Source of the DNA: Cyclina sinensis
Lineage: Eukaryota; Mollusca; Bivalvia; Venerida; Veneridae
Assembly: GCA_012932295.1 (NCBI GenBank)
Contig: JAAONU010000016.1
Coordinates: forward strand, 36,301,241 to 36,365,240
DNA length: 64,000 nucleotides
Direction: 5' to 3'
Made by a program: the position numbers and the translations under genes
The notes under the pieces: model-generated
What the model saw: the letters and a program-made list of their open reading frames with translations, nothing else
Told to the model about the DNA's origin: nothing
The model's database searches: none
Shown: positions 10,546 through 22,000 of the stretch, piece by piece
Layout: each line of letters starts with the position of its first letter
Numbering within the stretch: position 1 is the first letter of the stretch

Positions 10546-12954
10546 CCTCATTTGAAGCTTTTCGTATGCTCACGTGACCAAACACTGCCAAAAATGAGGT
10601 ATTTTGTCTTTGTTTTCATGGTGTATAATCTTGACAATTGCCTTATTCTTTCTAGGACGAGCTCGCAGCAAAACGAGTTACGCATTGCATGCCGTCAGAA
10701 AATACTGCGCCGTCAGAAAGTACCCCTACTACATGTATGTGGTCACGTTACCAAATAGAAAATCTAGTTTTTAAATGTGTGTTGAAGTCAATAACTAGAC
10801 CGTTATGCACTGGATAAATTTAGATGGGTGAATCTGGCAATGAAAGTTCATCCCTATTGATAGAAAATGAAACATTTAAAAAAAATCTTTTTAATATATT
10901 TTACTTCATACTCATTTCCCTTAAAAGCTAACAGCAAAAAAAGAATAGAAATTAAAAAAATCCTTATCAGTTTTCGTTTGCAAAAGTAATCAATGTTTAT
11001 ATATTACACTGCATTACTTGCTGTATAAATGAAAAGGTACAATTATATTTCTCTTCTTCAGTTCGCTTTTGTTACTTTTGTCATCATTCCATCTTCCACC
11101 ACAGAAACTCATTAATATAATTCACTTACATATTTCATTATAAAGGTGTCATTCGTTATTCCAGGTGGCAAACCACTGGGCAATTTCGTTCAAAAATTCG
11201 AAAAAATATATGCTATATGAGTCATATTTAGCTAAAGTGTTTATCAAATTTAAAGCGAATTCAAGTATTGTGTCATCACAGAAAGAGAAAGTGATATATG
11301 ATGTGTACGGTTTAATTCATGTCCATTTAATTGATAATTACTAAGTCAGTCTATGAACTAATGGCGGTTGCAAACGAAATATATAGAAATAATCATTTAC
11401 GTACCTCCTCACCACAAAATAAAACTAAATAAAATATATTTAGAATCTATTTCGTTATTAACATCTTTTTCATTCCTCATGAATACATGTAGTCTTTTCT
11501 TGACTAATTATCCGTGTAGTCATTATCAGATGTAGAGCTCTGCATTGAAAACAATCTTGGTTTCAAAACATATATCGATTTTACGGATTTAATCTTTCAC
11601 GATTTTTCTAAAAGATATGTACCACTCCCTTTACTTTGAGATAATGTTTAAACTTATGTACGTTTTAAACTTTTAATGATAAATGTCACTAAACTAGGAA
11701 GAAATATTCAGTGGATGCGACATTACATTATTATTACGACAAGAAATCATAGGGAACGGTGGGTGCTCCCCGAAACCTATGCTAGTCTATGAATATCCCT
11801 AGCAGATAATCAAGAACAGGAGGATCGTGTACGCTGTATACTAGTAAAGCTTCTCCAAATTGTCATCGAATCTGCAAACCTAGTTCATGAAAATCCCCTA
11901 GTGGCATGACCTTGACCTCAAATCATCCGTCTTTTAATGGAACTGGAGCTTCTAGAAAAATCTGACATAATTCCTGTTACTGGTTGCTGCGAAATAACCA
12001 AGACACGAATAGTACTGTAATACTATATGTATTAAAATCAAAGAGATCATAACTCTAAAATAATCAAAACAGATCATACTGGTAAATTGCATATCTGCTC
12101 TTAGTGCTGACTCTTCCAATAAATTTCCTCTAATTCTACCCTGTGGTTGCTAAGAAATACTCGTAGCTTTGACACTTATATCATTGTAGAATACCGTATG
12201 TACCAAATCAATGGGTAAATAACTAGGTACAAATTAATTAGTTAAGATTTTGCTTGTAATAGGCCATCTCATCTTGGTAATGAGCATTCATATAAAGTTT
12301 CATTTTATTCTGACAAGTATCACACTACAAAATGAGTGATGAAGGAACGGAAGGATGACAAATGGCCTCCCGAGTTTGAGATCAGGGATCACAAAAATGT
12401 CATTTTAGAAAACGCTTTAACAGATTTCATCCCTATTTTGCGTGTTTATGTATCCCATGAAGCTTTGGAAATTGGGCATGATACCTCCAATTTTATGATA
12501 ATTATGACCCTTTTTCAACGTTATTTCTGATTTTAAAAAATCTACACATTTAAATGACTATGTTTTGCAATGATCTGTTCTTTAAATACCTACAATAGTT
12601 ATACTACTTTCGACATTTCACCTGCCGTTTCTTCACTTTTAACCATCTACTTGATCTTATGTTCTAATTTAGACTTACTCTGTTATTGTACGTTTGCTGT
12701 ACGTTTATGGCGAATATAGCCCAAGCCAAGCCAATAGTGAACCATAAACGACGAAATCAGTTCTCAATATACTTACTATATATTCTGCACTTTATGATTC
12801 AATATAATTAGAAATATCTATGTTATTATTGAACATAATTTTATTTCAGCCTTCAACAGCTTCTTTATAATGAGAATTTACAGTAGTGGGACAAGTTACA
12901 TAACTCTGTCGTTGTCTTTCTTTCTGGAATTATTCACCTTTTTAACTTTGAATG
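10546..12954. other. Non-coding sequence, nothing recognised
   Basis: Short open frames only. No repeat or gene signal I can support. Confidence 0.45.
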
Positions 12955-13775
12955 TTAATTAAAACATGTTATTTACCTTCTTAACTTACTACAGGTCACA
13001 TTTAACATCCAATCATTATAAAAAATGGTCGAGTATCTCTAGTTTAAGTTTAAAACTGGGTCTTGTGGGGTCAAAATCTAGGTCACCAGGCCAAATCAAA
13101 GCAAGCCTTGTTTACTCTCTACTGGCCACATTAATATATAGTCATCATAAAAATTAATCAGAATTTAAAAACTAGTTATATGTTGTCAAAATCTAGGTCA
13201 GCAATAATAAAATACTTTGTACATTGTAGAAGTCATGTTTTCTTCCCTATCATCTTGAAAATTTGTCAGAATATTAGTCTTGATGATGTCTCGGTTAAAT
13301 ATAGGAGTGGGTCAGTTGCGGGTCAAAAAGCAGGTCTCCAGGAGAAAGCATACGAAAACATTTTAGTTGGCACTCAAAGGTCAATTCATGGATCCACAGC
13401 ATGACTCTTAAGTTTTTAACAATAGGTTTTACCCACAAACATTACCATGTGCTCTTTTGTTATATAACTGTACTTCTTTGTTAAATCATGCAAATGTAAT
13501 GGGTGAGGGATCCATTATAACTTTCTAAACAATCATTCCGAAAAATATCAGAATGTTTGTCTTTATAGAACTAGGTCATGTTCAAAAGTAGGTCATCTGA
13601 GGTATCAAAGTAGGTCTCCATGCTAGAGGCCATATTTTCTATACAAAGATGATGGAAATTTGTCAGATATGTATAATCGCAGGATGTATAATCGCTGCTG
13701 TACCTACATTATTTCTTTCATTTGAACACCTAAAACTAGTGTAAGCGGCATGAAACCACTATGGCTGTCTTGTTA
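12955..13775 (-). mobile_element. Diverged hairpin-type repeat (AGCTCACC family)
   Basis: Internal units (GGTCACATTTAACATCCAAT, AAATCTAGGTCACCAGG, TTTGTCAGAATGTT-like) match the better copy at 59923-60962. The right end, CCACTATGGCTGTCTTGTT, matches the AACAAGACAGCC terminus of that family on the minus strand. The left hairpin end is lost. Confidence 0.6.
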
Positions 13776-14371
13776 AATATTTTATTTAATATAAGTTTTG
13801 TATGAAAGTAAATGTGCATTTAAATAAACTTAGTCTTCCAAACGTGTATTGATTTTATGAGTTTTATTTTCTCTTTTGAAAGATATATTTCTCCTTCACC
13901 TGCGTTGAGAACTATGAGATAATGTTTTAAAAAACACACTTTTTAATGACAAGAGGTTATATTTCAATGGTTGTGAAATATCCATATTATTACTTAATGG
14001 GGAAATCCCACTGTTGTAATACGACACAAGAATACCATCTATGAAACTTGTTACTGGCCCAGGTAATAGAATAGAATGAACGGCGTTCCATGGTGTCTCA
14101 GTAATACATCAGAGGCGATTACATATTGGAACGGGTAGATCATTTATGAAAATATCTACCTGTGAATAATAATAAAATTATGATACACTTTCGATTGATT
14201 TATGGTTAAGAAACACGCTATCTTGTATATTATTATATTTTATCATATTTTTAGAGTCAGATTTCGCATTTCTAAAGAGAGCTTGAACCACTGTGTCTAT
14301 AAACATCGAAGAGGAGCAGGGCTTGAGGGGTTAGAGCGCCGGACTCCCGATCAGGGCTGAGAGTCTCCAGT
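13776..14371. other. Non-coding sequence with a possible second tRNA-like fragment
   Basis: Mostly featureless. 14312-14348 reads GGGGTTAGAGCGCCGGACTC, which resembles a tRNA D-arm and anticodon stem and may be a truncated SINE head next to the S1 SINE. Confidence 0.4.
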
Positions 14372-14658
14372 GGAACGGATCAATGGCTCAGTGGGTATGC
14401 ACTGGACTGGTGATCCAGGGGTCATGAGTTCGATCTTCCTCTCCTCTACTACAATTACTAATTGTCTTTCGGATGAGGCATAAAACCGAGGTTCCATGTA
14501 TCAGTGCTATACACTGAGCATGGAAAAGAACCGGGGGTGTCTCTGGAATGGGATGCTTTCTGTATATCTTGCACTATCCCCAATAGTCTAAGATAACTAA
14601 CCTCTGCAGGGGGCCTTGGTCATATGGGCAACCGGTACAGACGACAAATAAACTCAAA
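14372..14658 (+). mobile_element. tRNA-derived SINE, family S1, plus orientation
   Basis: The head GGAACGGATCAATGGCTCAG ... GAGTTCGATC is followed by the S1 body (TCTTTCGGATGAGGC, TGTCTCTGGAATGGGATGC, CTGCAGGGGGCC) and the end ACAAATAAACTC. It is homologous to the minus-strand copies at 6076-6354 and 15041-15308. Confidence 0.85.
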
Positions 14659-15040
14659 TAGAGAAGCGAGTCATAAATATAAATTGCAAACAATAACTTA
14701 CTTCGATGTAAAATGAATACGTTTAAACTAAACTATAACCATCTTGAAAACGTCTTCAAAGTCAGCCATATTTATTCTAAGACTTAATAAATCTGCTACG
14801 TACTTTATGATAATAGCTACTACAAACATGAGTAAAAAAAACCAACAACAACTTTATTTATCTGTATTGTCTGGAGTTTGTGAAACAAACACTACAAATT
14901 GAGTTCAGATGGACTTTACTGTTTAAATCAAGCGCTGTGTTGATATTTATAAATACATTGCAATAGCAGAATTAAATTTGATAATTATGTTGGGGATATT
15001 TCTTTACATTACTTTCGCAACAGTGCAAAGTGAACTATCT

Positions 15041-15308
15041 GAGCTTATTTATCGGTAGTACCGCTTGCCCATGTGACCAACGCCCCCTGCAGCGATTAGT
15101 TATTTTATGTTGTGGGGGATAGTGCAAGATACAGAAAACCTCCCATTCCAGAGACACCCTTGGTTCTTTAACATGCTCAGTGTACAGCACTGATAAATGG
15201 GACCACGGTTTAACGTCTCATCCGAAAGACACTTAGTAATGGTAGAGGAGGAGCGGGGGTCGATCTCGGCCAGTCCTGCGCGTTACCACAGGACCACCTA
15301 TCCGCTCC
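15041..15308 (-). mobile_element. tRNA-derived SINE, family S1, minus orientation
   Basis: Reverse complement of the S1 SINE with head ending GGAGCGG at 15308. It forms an inverted pair with the plus-strand copy 380 bp to the left. Part of the head around the anticodon arm is deleted. Confidence 0.85.
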
Positions 15309-17515
15309 GTGCAAGGTGATACACTATAAGCAGATTTTATTATGTCATGTCAAACGTACATGTCTTACGTCATTAAGTAATTAAACGGCGGACAAGTGTA
15401 AATGATATTGCAAACTTTGCTCATGGATCTGGGCATGATTAGGTGCTAATATGCTGTGTAGCATGACTTTTCCTGGTATGTCTGTACTGGTTTACCTTTA
15501 CATACTAATACAAAACAACAACATACTATTACATATTATCATAGCGTCTCCAATGTGGATTACGACATTGAGATAGTTTCGAACATTTGTCTTGACGCCA
15601 CAAACAAACATGAAATTCATCATTGAAAGATTGTGTAAGTTCAGGCGTCCATTACTTTTTGTCGCAAAACCAATCTTTTTTTCTGTTCTTTTGCGCTGTC
15701 TAACGTTTCTAATCATAACATTGAAAGGCGACGGAACATATTTACCTTATGTGGAGAGATTGTAGAATTTGATTTGCCTAAGCTTGTCAGCAGAGAAGTT
15801 TTTTCCGCATTTGACTACACACTCTTTCAAGTGTCCGTTTATACATTTTAACATATCTTACTATCAAATTATTGTTAAGTAATACTTTTTGAAAACAGAG
15901 CATGATTACTGAATGTGTTATACCTTGTGACCGTTCCCGTTTTAAAATCTGTTATGTAATTAAATTAACTGGGAACATGTTTTAAACGTGTATGTAAATA
16001 GGTCACTGCAAGTATAAACGGTTAATGTTTTTTAGAAGCGAAAGCTTCTAAAGCTACACACCAGATTTTCTAGTTACAATCACACGACCGCCTCTTATCC
16101 ATACACTCGCGTTGAAAAATAGAACCACAGGTTGTATAAGTTTTCATTGCAATTTCGATAAAAGTTCTTTGATATGTTGATTTTGAAAGCCTGAGGTATA
16201 ATTTCAATTTTTGGCAAATCAAACTGTAAAAATAACAAGTTAGTAATTGAATATTCGTCAGCAAAAAAATTAATTCATAAAATTTACTACGCATTGAAAC
16301 AATCTTTGCTAATCGGCGATATATTCCGAATGGTGTAATGAGATAATGTAAACACGAAAACGTACACGAACAACCAACAAATCACGCTTTTGACTCTGTT
16401 GATAATACTTTTCTTGTTGTTTTGTTCACAAATCAATCAGAATAACTCAAATATTTTCCTCTAATAAAATATAATGTGCTTAGAATATTTTTAACATCCT
16501 TGCTTTTAGTTTGCATTTTGATAAATTATCAATGTCAATATATTTTTACTGTTTTTCCGAATCTTGAACGAAAAAACAAACAACCCTTGCTTCATAGTCC
16601 GTATTTATGGTGATAATTCGCGTTTTAAAGAACAGAATATATTGTGTTTATGTCAATCACAAAAAGTATTTGAGGCTTCCATTAAACAAGCCATTTCTTG
16701 ATTATATACAGCAGTTTCCCAAAACACATTAGTCTGAACGAAAACATTTAAACAGTGCCTATATTCGGATATCGAAATTCAGGTAACTGATGAAACGTCC
16801 GAAAATCGAAAAATCGAATTTTTCCAATATGGAAAACCAAATATTAGAATATTGATTTCAGTATTCGTTCCAATCCCTACTTTTTGATAACCTTTTACTT
16901 GTAACTAATGTATATAATAATGTATATATTTTATGATTTTCTTGAAACACCTTCAATTAAGCAGAGATCTCCAAATATCTTTGTCATAAAGAATGTAAGG
17001 ATTAAAACATTTCAATGAAAACATTTGGGGTTTCATCATGACCATGTTTTCCCTTAAATTAATCTCATGCCACAATGCCTATATATAAAAGATAAGATCC
17101 AGTCTGAAATTATTAATAAAAATGTTTTTAAAGTATCTGATAAAATAAGACTCTCTATGCAAGTTTACTTCATGTAAGGTAGGATGTATGTGTCACATTA
17201 TAAACTTGTCACAAGAGGTTATTCTGCGTAGTCATTATGTAGGTCTAGGACAAATCTGAGTAGATTGATATCCAAAATACATCTAGTAAAACAGCACTGA
17301 ATGTTTTGAACATGGTCATGGAGTCAAGAAATTAGGTTTTGTTAACTTCTGTGTTGTCAGTATAATTACATTTAAGGCGGCAATATATATTTGCAGTATT
17401 TTATTTATGAACAGTTTACTTACACAAAAATATATTTGATTTCTGTGTTTCTCTTGTATTATAAGCTGTTGTCAAGTATTTCAGTTTAAAAGAGATCACC
17501 ATGGTATTTCCCCTA
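15309..17515. other. Non-coding sequence, nothing recognised
   Basis: AT-rich with short frames only. No repeat structure I can support. Confidence 0.45.
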
Positions 17516-18205
17516 TTTTTAGCTCATCTGTTTCAAAGAAAAACTCAAGCTATTACGATCGCTAAGTCGTCTTCGTTGACGTGCAAAAACTTTGATGTAG
17601 CTCGTTACTGAAACACTTTTAAAAAGGTATCACCACAAAACTTGGAATACTTGCTTATAATGTAAAGGTGCAGTTGTAAGACAAAGGGCATTATTCTGAA
17701 TATATATTTTTGAAGTTAAGCACCTTTTTAACTAAAGATTTTTGCCAAAATTGGTTATTAAGTGGAATGATTTCAAATCTATCAAAGCTAGGTATCAATA
17801 TGAAACTTAAAATATTTGCTTATTATAACAGGGCACAGTTGTAATACAAGAGGCATTACTCTGAAAGCTGTTTTTAGAGTTCTGCCCCATTTCAACTTGA
17901 AATTTTTGTTGAAATTGGTTATTGATATAGAAAATTTTGAAAACTATCAAAAATATTGTACTTATTCTCGGCATACTTACTACAGGGGACAAGGCCCATC
18001 TTTACCACAAGGAACATCAGTGTTTCTAGAGTTATGTCCCTTTTTCACACGGAAAATAATTAAACTTTTGTACAAATACTTGAAAATACTTGAGGGATTG
18101 AATTTATACTTTATACAATGGTCACACTTATGTGACATGGAAGTCCGAACAAAGACTCTATCTTGGCTCATTTTTAGATTATCTCCATTACTTTTATGTT
18201 GAAAT
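17516..18205 (-). mobile_element. Diverged hairpin-type repeat with about 160-bp internal units
   Basis: It begins TTTTTAGCTCATCTG, the worn hairpin end of the AGCTCACC family. Three internal units of about 155-170 bp follow, marked by CTTATTATAACAGGGCACAG, AGGCATTACTCTG and ATTGGTTATTGA-like blocks. The distal terminus is not clear. A 128-codon frame here is incidental. Confidence 0.6.
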
Positions 18206-18882
18206 TTTGCTTTTGTAGAGCATATCTAAAAAAACGATTGAAGACATTGATATGATTCTTATCACATGGGTGCAGTGACAAAGAACAGTCTTCACACATT
18301 TTAACTTTCGCTTCTGACAGTACTCTCTGTGCTTTGATTATCAAACACGTTCAATAGATGCGTTAACGAGAAGACTTGAAGAAAAATAAAGGTCGTCAGT
18401 TGGACTAGTTGTTCCCGAGTTACTAAGCACCTCAGTTTTGTTAAAGCGAAATAGGCAGATGATAATGAAAATACTCTGAATTGTTTTCACTCTGTAACAA
18501 TGACAGTCTGATGATGCGCTAAATATATCAAAAGTGAAAAAATTATGACGTCCTAAAAATATATATATTTGATAATGCCTATCACATTAGGGACAATGGC
18601 CTTGGCACTTTAGTTTTCGGTTATCAACTGATAATTAGGGTCACATGCGATATGGATGTATTGTTTATTTCACACAGTGTAATAAATCCGGTTGAGACCA
18701 GGTAGGACTTGACTTTACGGATGCTGTACCACAAGATGTTTCCATTTAATATTTACCTCCCTTGAAGTTTGACTCTCTTAAAAGGAGGAAGACGAGCACT
18801 TGCTGGTCAAAACAAAACAAATGTCAAAGTTGCATTAAAATGTATTTACCTGCGAAGTTTTAAGTTTTAGAATTACATAAAA
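18206..18882. other. Region upstream of the DCAF10 start codon
   Basis: It should contain the DCAF10 promoter and 5' UTR. I see no TATA box or strong motif; GGAGGAAGACG near 18785 is a weak ETS-like match. An in-frame TAG lies at 18868-18870. Confidence 0.4.
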
Positions 18883-19079
18883 ATGTCTAATTATAAAGGA
18901 AATACCTTCATAACAAGAAGGAATCGGGAACTAGGGTGCAAACCAAATTTAGGCGACGCAGCGAGGAGTCACTTGAACTTGTCTACAAACATAAAATCTC
19001 ACCACACCTGGGACCCAAGGAAGACGGTTAGCGATTCTGATCATGGTGGAATATTCAACTTTGATTTCTCAAAAGACGG
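18883..19079 (+). CDS. DCAF10: DCAF10 coding exon 1
   Basis: The exon encodes residues 1-65 plus two bases of codon 66, ending HGGIFNFDFSKDG, the start of the first WD40 repeat. The donor is GT at 19080-19081 (GACGG/GTAAAA). The frame continues exactly into exon 2 at 31653. The length and frame fit the conserved N-terminal part of DCAF10. Confidence 0.9.
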
Positions 19080-22000
19080 GTAAAATTATTGTGGTTAACA
19101 TTTTCATGTATTATTCTTTATCTGTAATTCTGACATTGATATACTGTTGAATTGATTTGTGTGACTGTGAGTGACAAACGATAGTCCAACTAATAAATTT
19201 GTAAGGGGTTACACTGAATACCGGAATAGACATTTTTACCGAAATATACCGGAATAGACTTTCGATTACCGGAATAGACCTATTACATCTAAAAGAAGTC
19301 AATAAATGTATAAAAAACGGTGTTTTGTGAAAGATACCGACTTTAAGAGTGTATATTGAATTTTATTAATCAAAATATTACTTAATTAATACACAGTTTG
19401 TGATAATATTAATTAATTGAAAACGGTGTCGTAAGAATTTCAATGCGTAGCATTTACTCAATATATGAAAATGAGCAATAAAACGAGTATCGTATATCTG
19501 TTTTAGACTGATGATTAAATGACCAGCTTTTGACAACATTATGTCTCACAGATTGTTTGACAGACACTGAATGGTAACTGTTGAATGCTAACTGTTGAAT
19601 GCTAACTGTTGACCAATAAAAGAAATCGTATGAACTGAATTACTCAAATTAATAGCCCAAGCCGCGAAATGAATCAGCAAAGTATAAATTACCACGTTTC
19701 ACAGGCTGAGCAGATACATGTACTTATGTATTACACCATAGAGAAAGAAAATATGAAGGTTGCATTATACGGTGATAGTTACATTAAGAGACTTCGTCTG
19801 TTTAGTCAAAATGAAATGAAGGTAATTTTATAAACGTAAAATAATTTGGTACGGCATATACACATCTACCGTTTTTTCAAAGGGAAGGGAAAAAAGCAAA
19901 CATATATCAGTCATAAAATTTAAAAATAAAAATATTAAATTTGAAAAGAAAATATACATATTTATCAATACACTTTATTCAGGCCATCCATTAATAACTG
20001 TTTGCCTTTTTTCCAATCACCTACAAATATTTAAAAGAAAATAGTTGAAGTAAGTGGAGGATTTGTTCAACGTAATTCACACAGATACACTGTTCTTACG
20101 CGCCAACGCGCACCGCCTTGGTAATTCTCAATTAAGTGGCTGAAATGAACAAAAATATGTATTTTTCAAAGTTCATTTTTTTGTACATCCCTTAATAAAC
20201 ATCTTTATTGAAATATGGTCGAAGATTTTATGCATTTGTAATTATAATATAGCTGTAATAGGTCTATTCCGGTAATCGAAAGTCTATTCCGGTATATTTC
20301 GGTAAAAATGTCTATTCCGGTATTCAGTGTAACCGTTTGTAAGTGTGTTGAGATATTGTGTAATTTTTTTCTATGGGTTAATAATATCTCTCCTCCGCTC
20401 ATAGTGAGATTCTGACCTAAAACTAATATATCTCAGAATATGCTCAAGACGTCACTTGAAGAATTTTGACTAAGTCAGTGTAATGTAATCCAAAGGAGAA
20501 AAGAGCAAACCAAATAGGACTTGAACCTGAAACCCTAAGACTCTAGTGTGTAGCTCTATCAACTGAGCTAGCAGGGTACTTGAACTTGACGTACACTAGG
20601 TATCAAGGTTTATTTGAGTATTGCATGCTGTTGGTTGTATATCAATTATCAAGGGAGAAAAGTGCACTGACATGAAACCGATGACTGCAGGGACAGTTGG
20701 ACAGTAGTCTGTACCTCTACTAACTTAGCTAGCTTTCTGTGTTTTAACTGTGATGAAAGTGCTCATTGACCAAATGGGGAGTTGTGCTTTGGTTATTTTC
20801 TGGAACACCTCAATAAAGTGTTTTGGATATTTTGAAAAACAGTTTACTTCTACCTCTGTCCGGTGCATAGATAAACTATTTCTGCTCAGTAACTGGAGTA
20901 GGGTGATTATATTAGAGGAACGCTATTGTTTTTTGGGGTCCGTAGCTCAAACGTCAAGTTCACAGCGACCTGTAGAGTAAAACTATTTCTGCTAAAAAAT
21001 TTGGGTACCATTACACCCAGAGTCTTCAAACTTACTGAATCTTATTCAAATTTGTGAACAACGAACACCCATAACAACCAATAACGATACGTGTAACATG
21101 AGCAATGAGACTCAGGTGAGTTATTTAGGGCCATCATGGCCCTCTTGTTGAATTCCCTTGACAGTTTGAAAGCTGCTATTGTGTATTTTATGCTCCCCGA
21201 AGGGAGAACACATAGTTGCTGCCTTGTACGTCCTACGTCCATTACACTCTTCTCCAGAGAATAACTTGAAAAGTATTGAAGGAATTTGATAGAAACTTAA
21301 CACATTGATAGAGACCAGTGAGAGAAAGTGCAGTGTCAAAGAACCATTATTCTACCTTGCATAGTTTTTTAATTATCTCCCTCAAGTTAATAATGCTTGT
21401 CCAAATGGGGAGTTGTGCTATGGTTATTTTCTGGAACACCTGAATAATGTCTTTTGGATATTTTGTAAAAATTGGCCTGTAGTGACTAGTGCATAGTTAA
21501 ACTCATAATTTCTCAGGGCTCTACAAATTCTATAGTCCGACGTCCGGGACAGCTCTAAACTTGCTCTTGGACACCTCACTATGTACAAAAGTTTTATCCC
21601 GGACAACTCAAATTGTAACAGTCGTAAATCTCGGATAACTGCTCAAATAAACAACCCACTAAATAAACAACATGATGCAAACGATTTCTTACCGATTGGC
21701 ATTTGATAAGCTCCGCCCTAAAAGAGAAGTGACAGCATTGACCTGGAAAGGTCAACCGATCACAAATCACTACAATTTGCTATGGATATTGATTATATTT
21801 TGTAAATCTGTGTTGGTATCGCGTGACTTTAAAATAATTCAAGCAAGTAAATGTCTTAACAAATTCACTGAATGCTTAATTCCAAAGGCAAAAGGTGAAA
21901 CATCAAAGCTTTGCCAATGTTATTCTAAGCTCAGGGCTCTCGCGAGTGGGCGATTCGGGCGAAGTCGTCGCTTCGCTGTCTCAAATTTCGCCTTACGTGA

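Noticed and set aside
17816..18202. 128-codon plus-strand frame
   Set aside because: It lies inside a worn hairpin-type repeat, overlaps antisense frames and has no domain.
20505..20585. Possible tRNA gene on the minus strand
   Set aside because: Box A and box B are good but the anticodon stem does not pair and it sits among SINE-like fragments.
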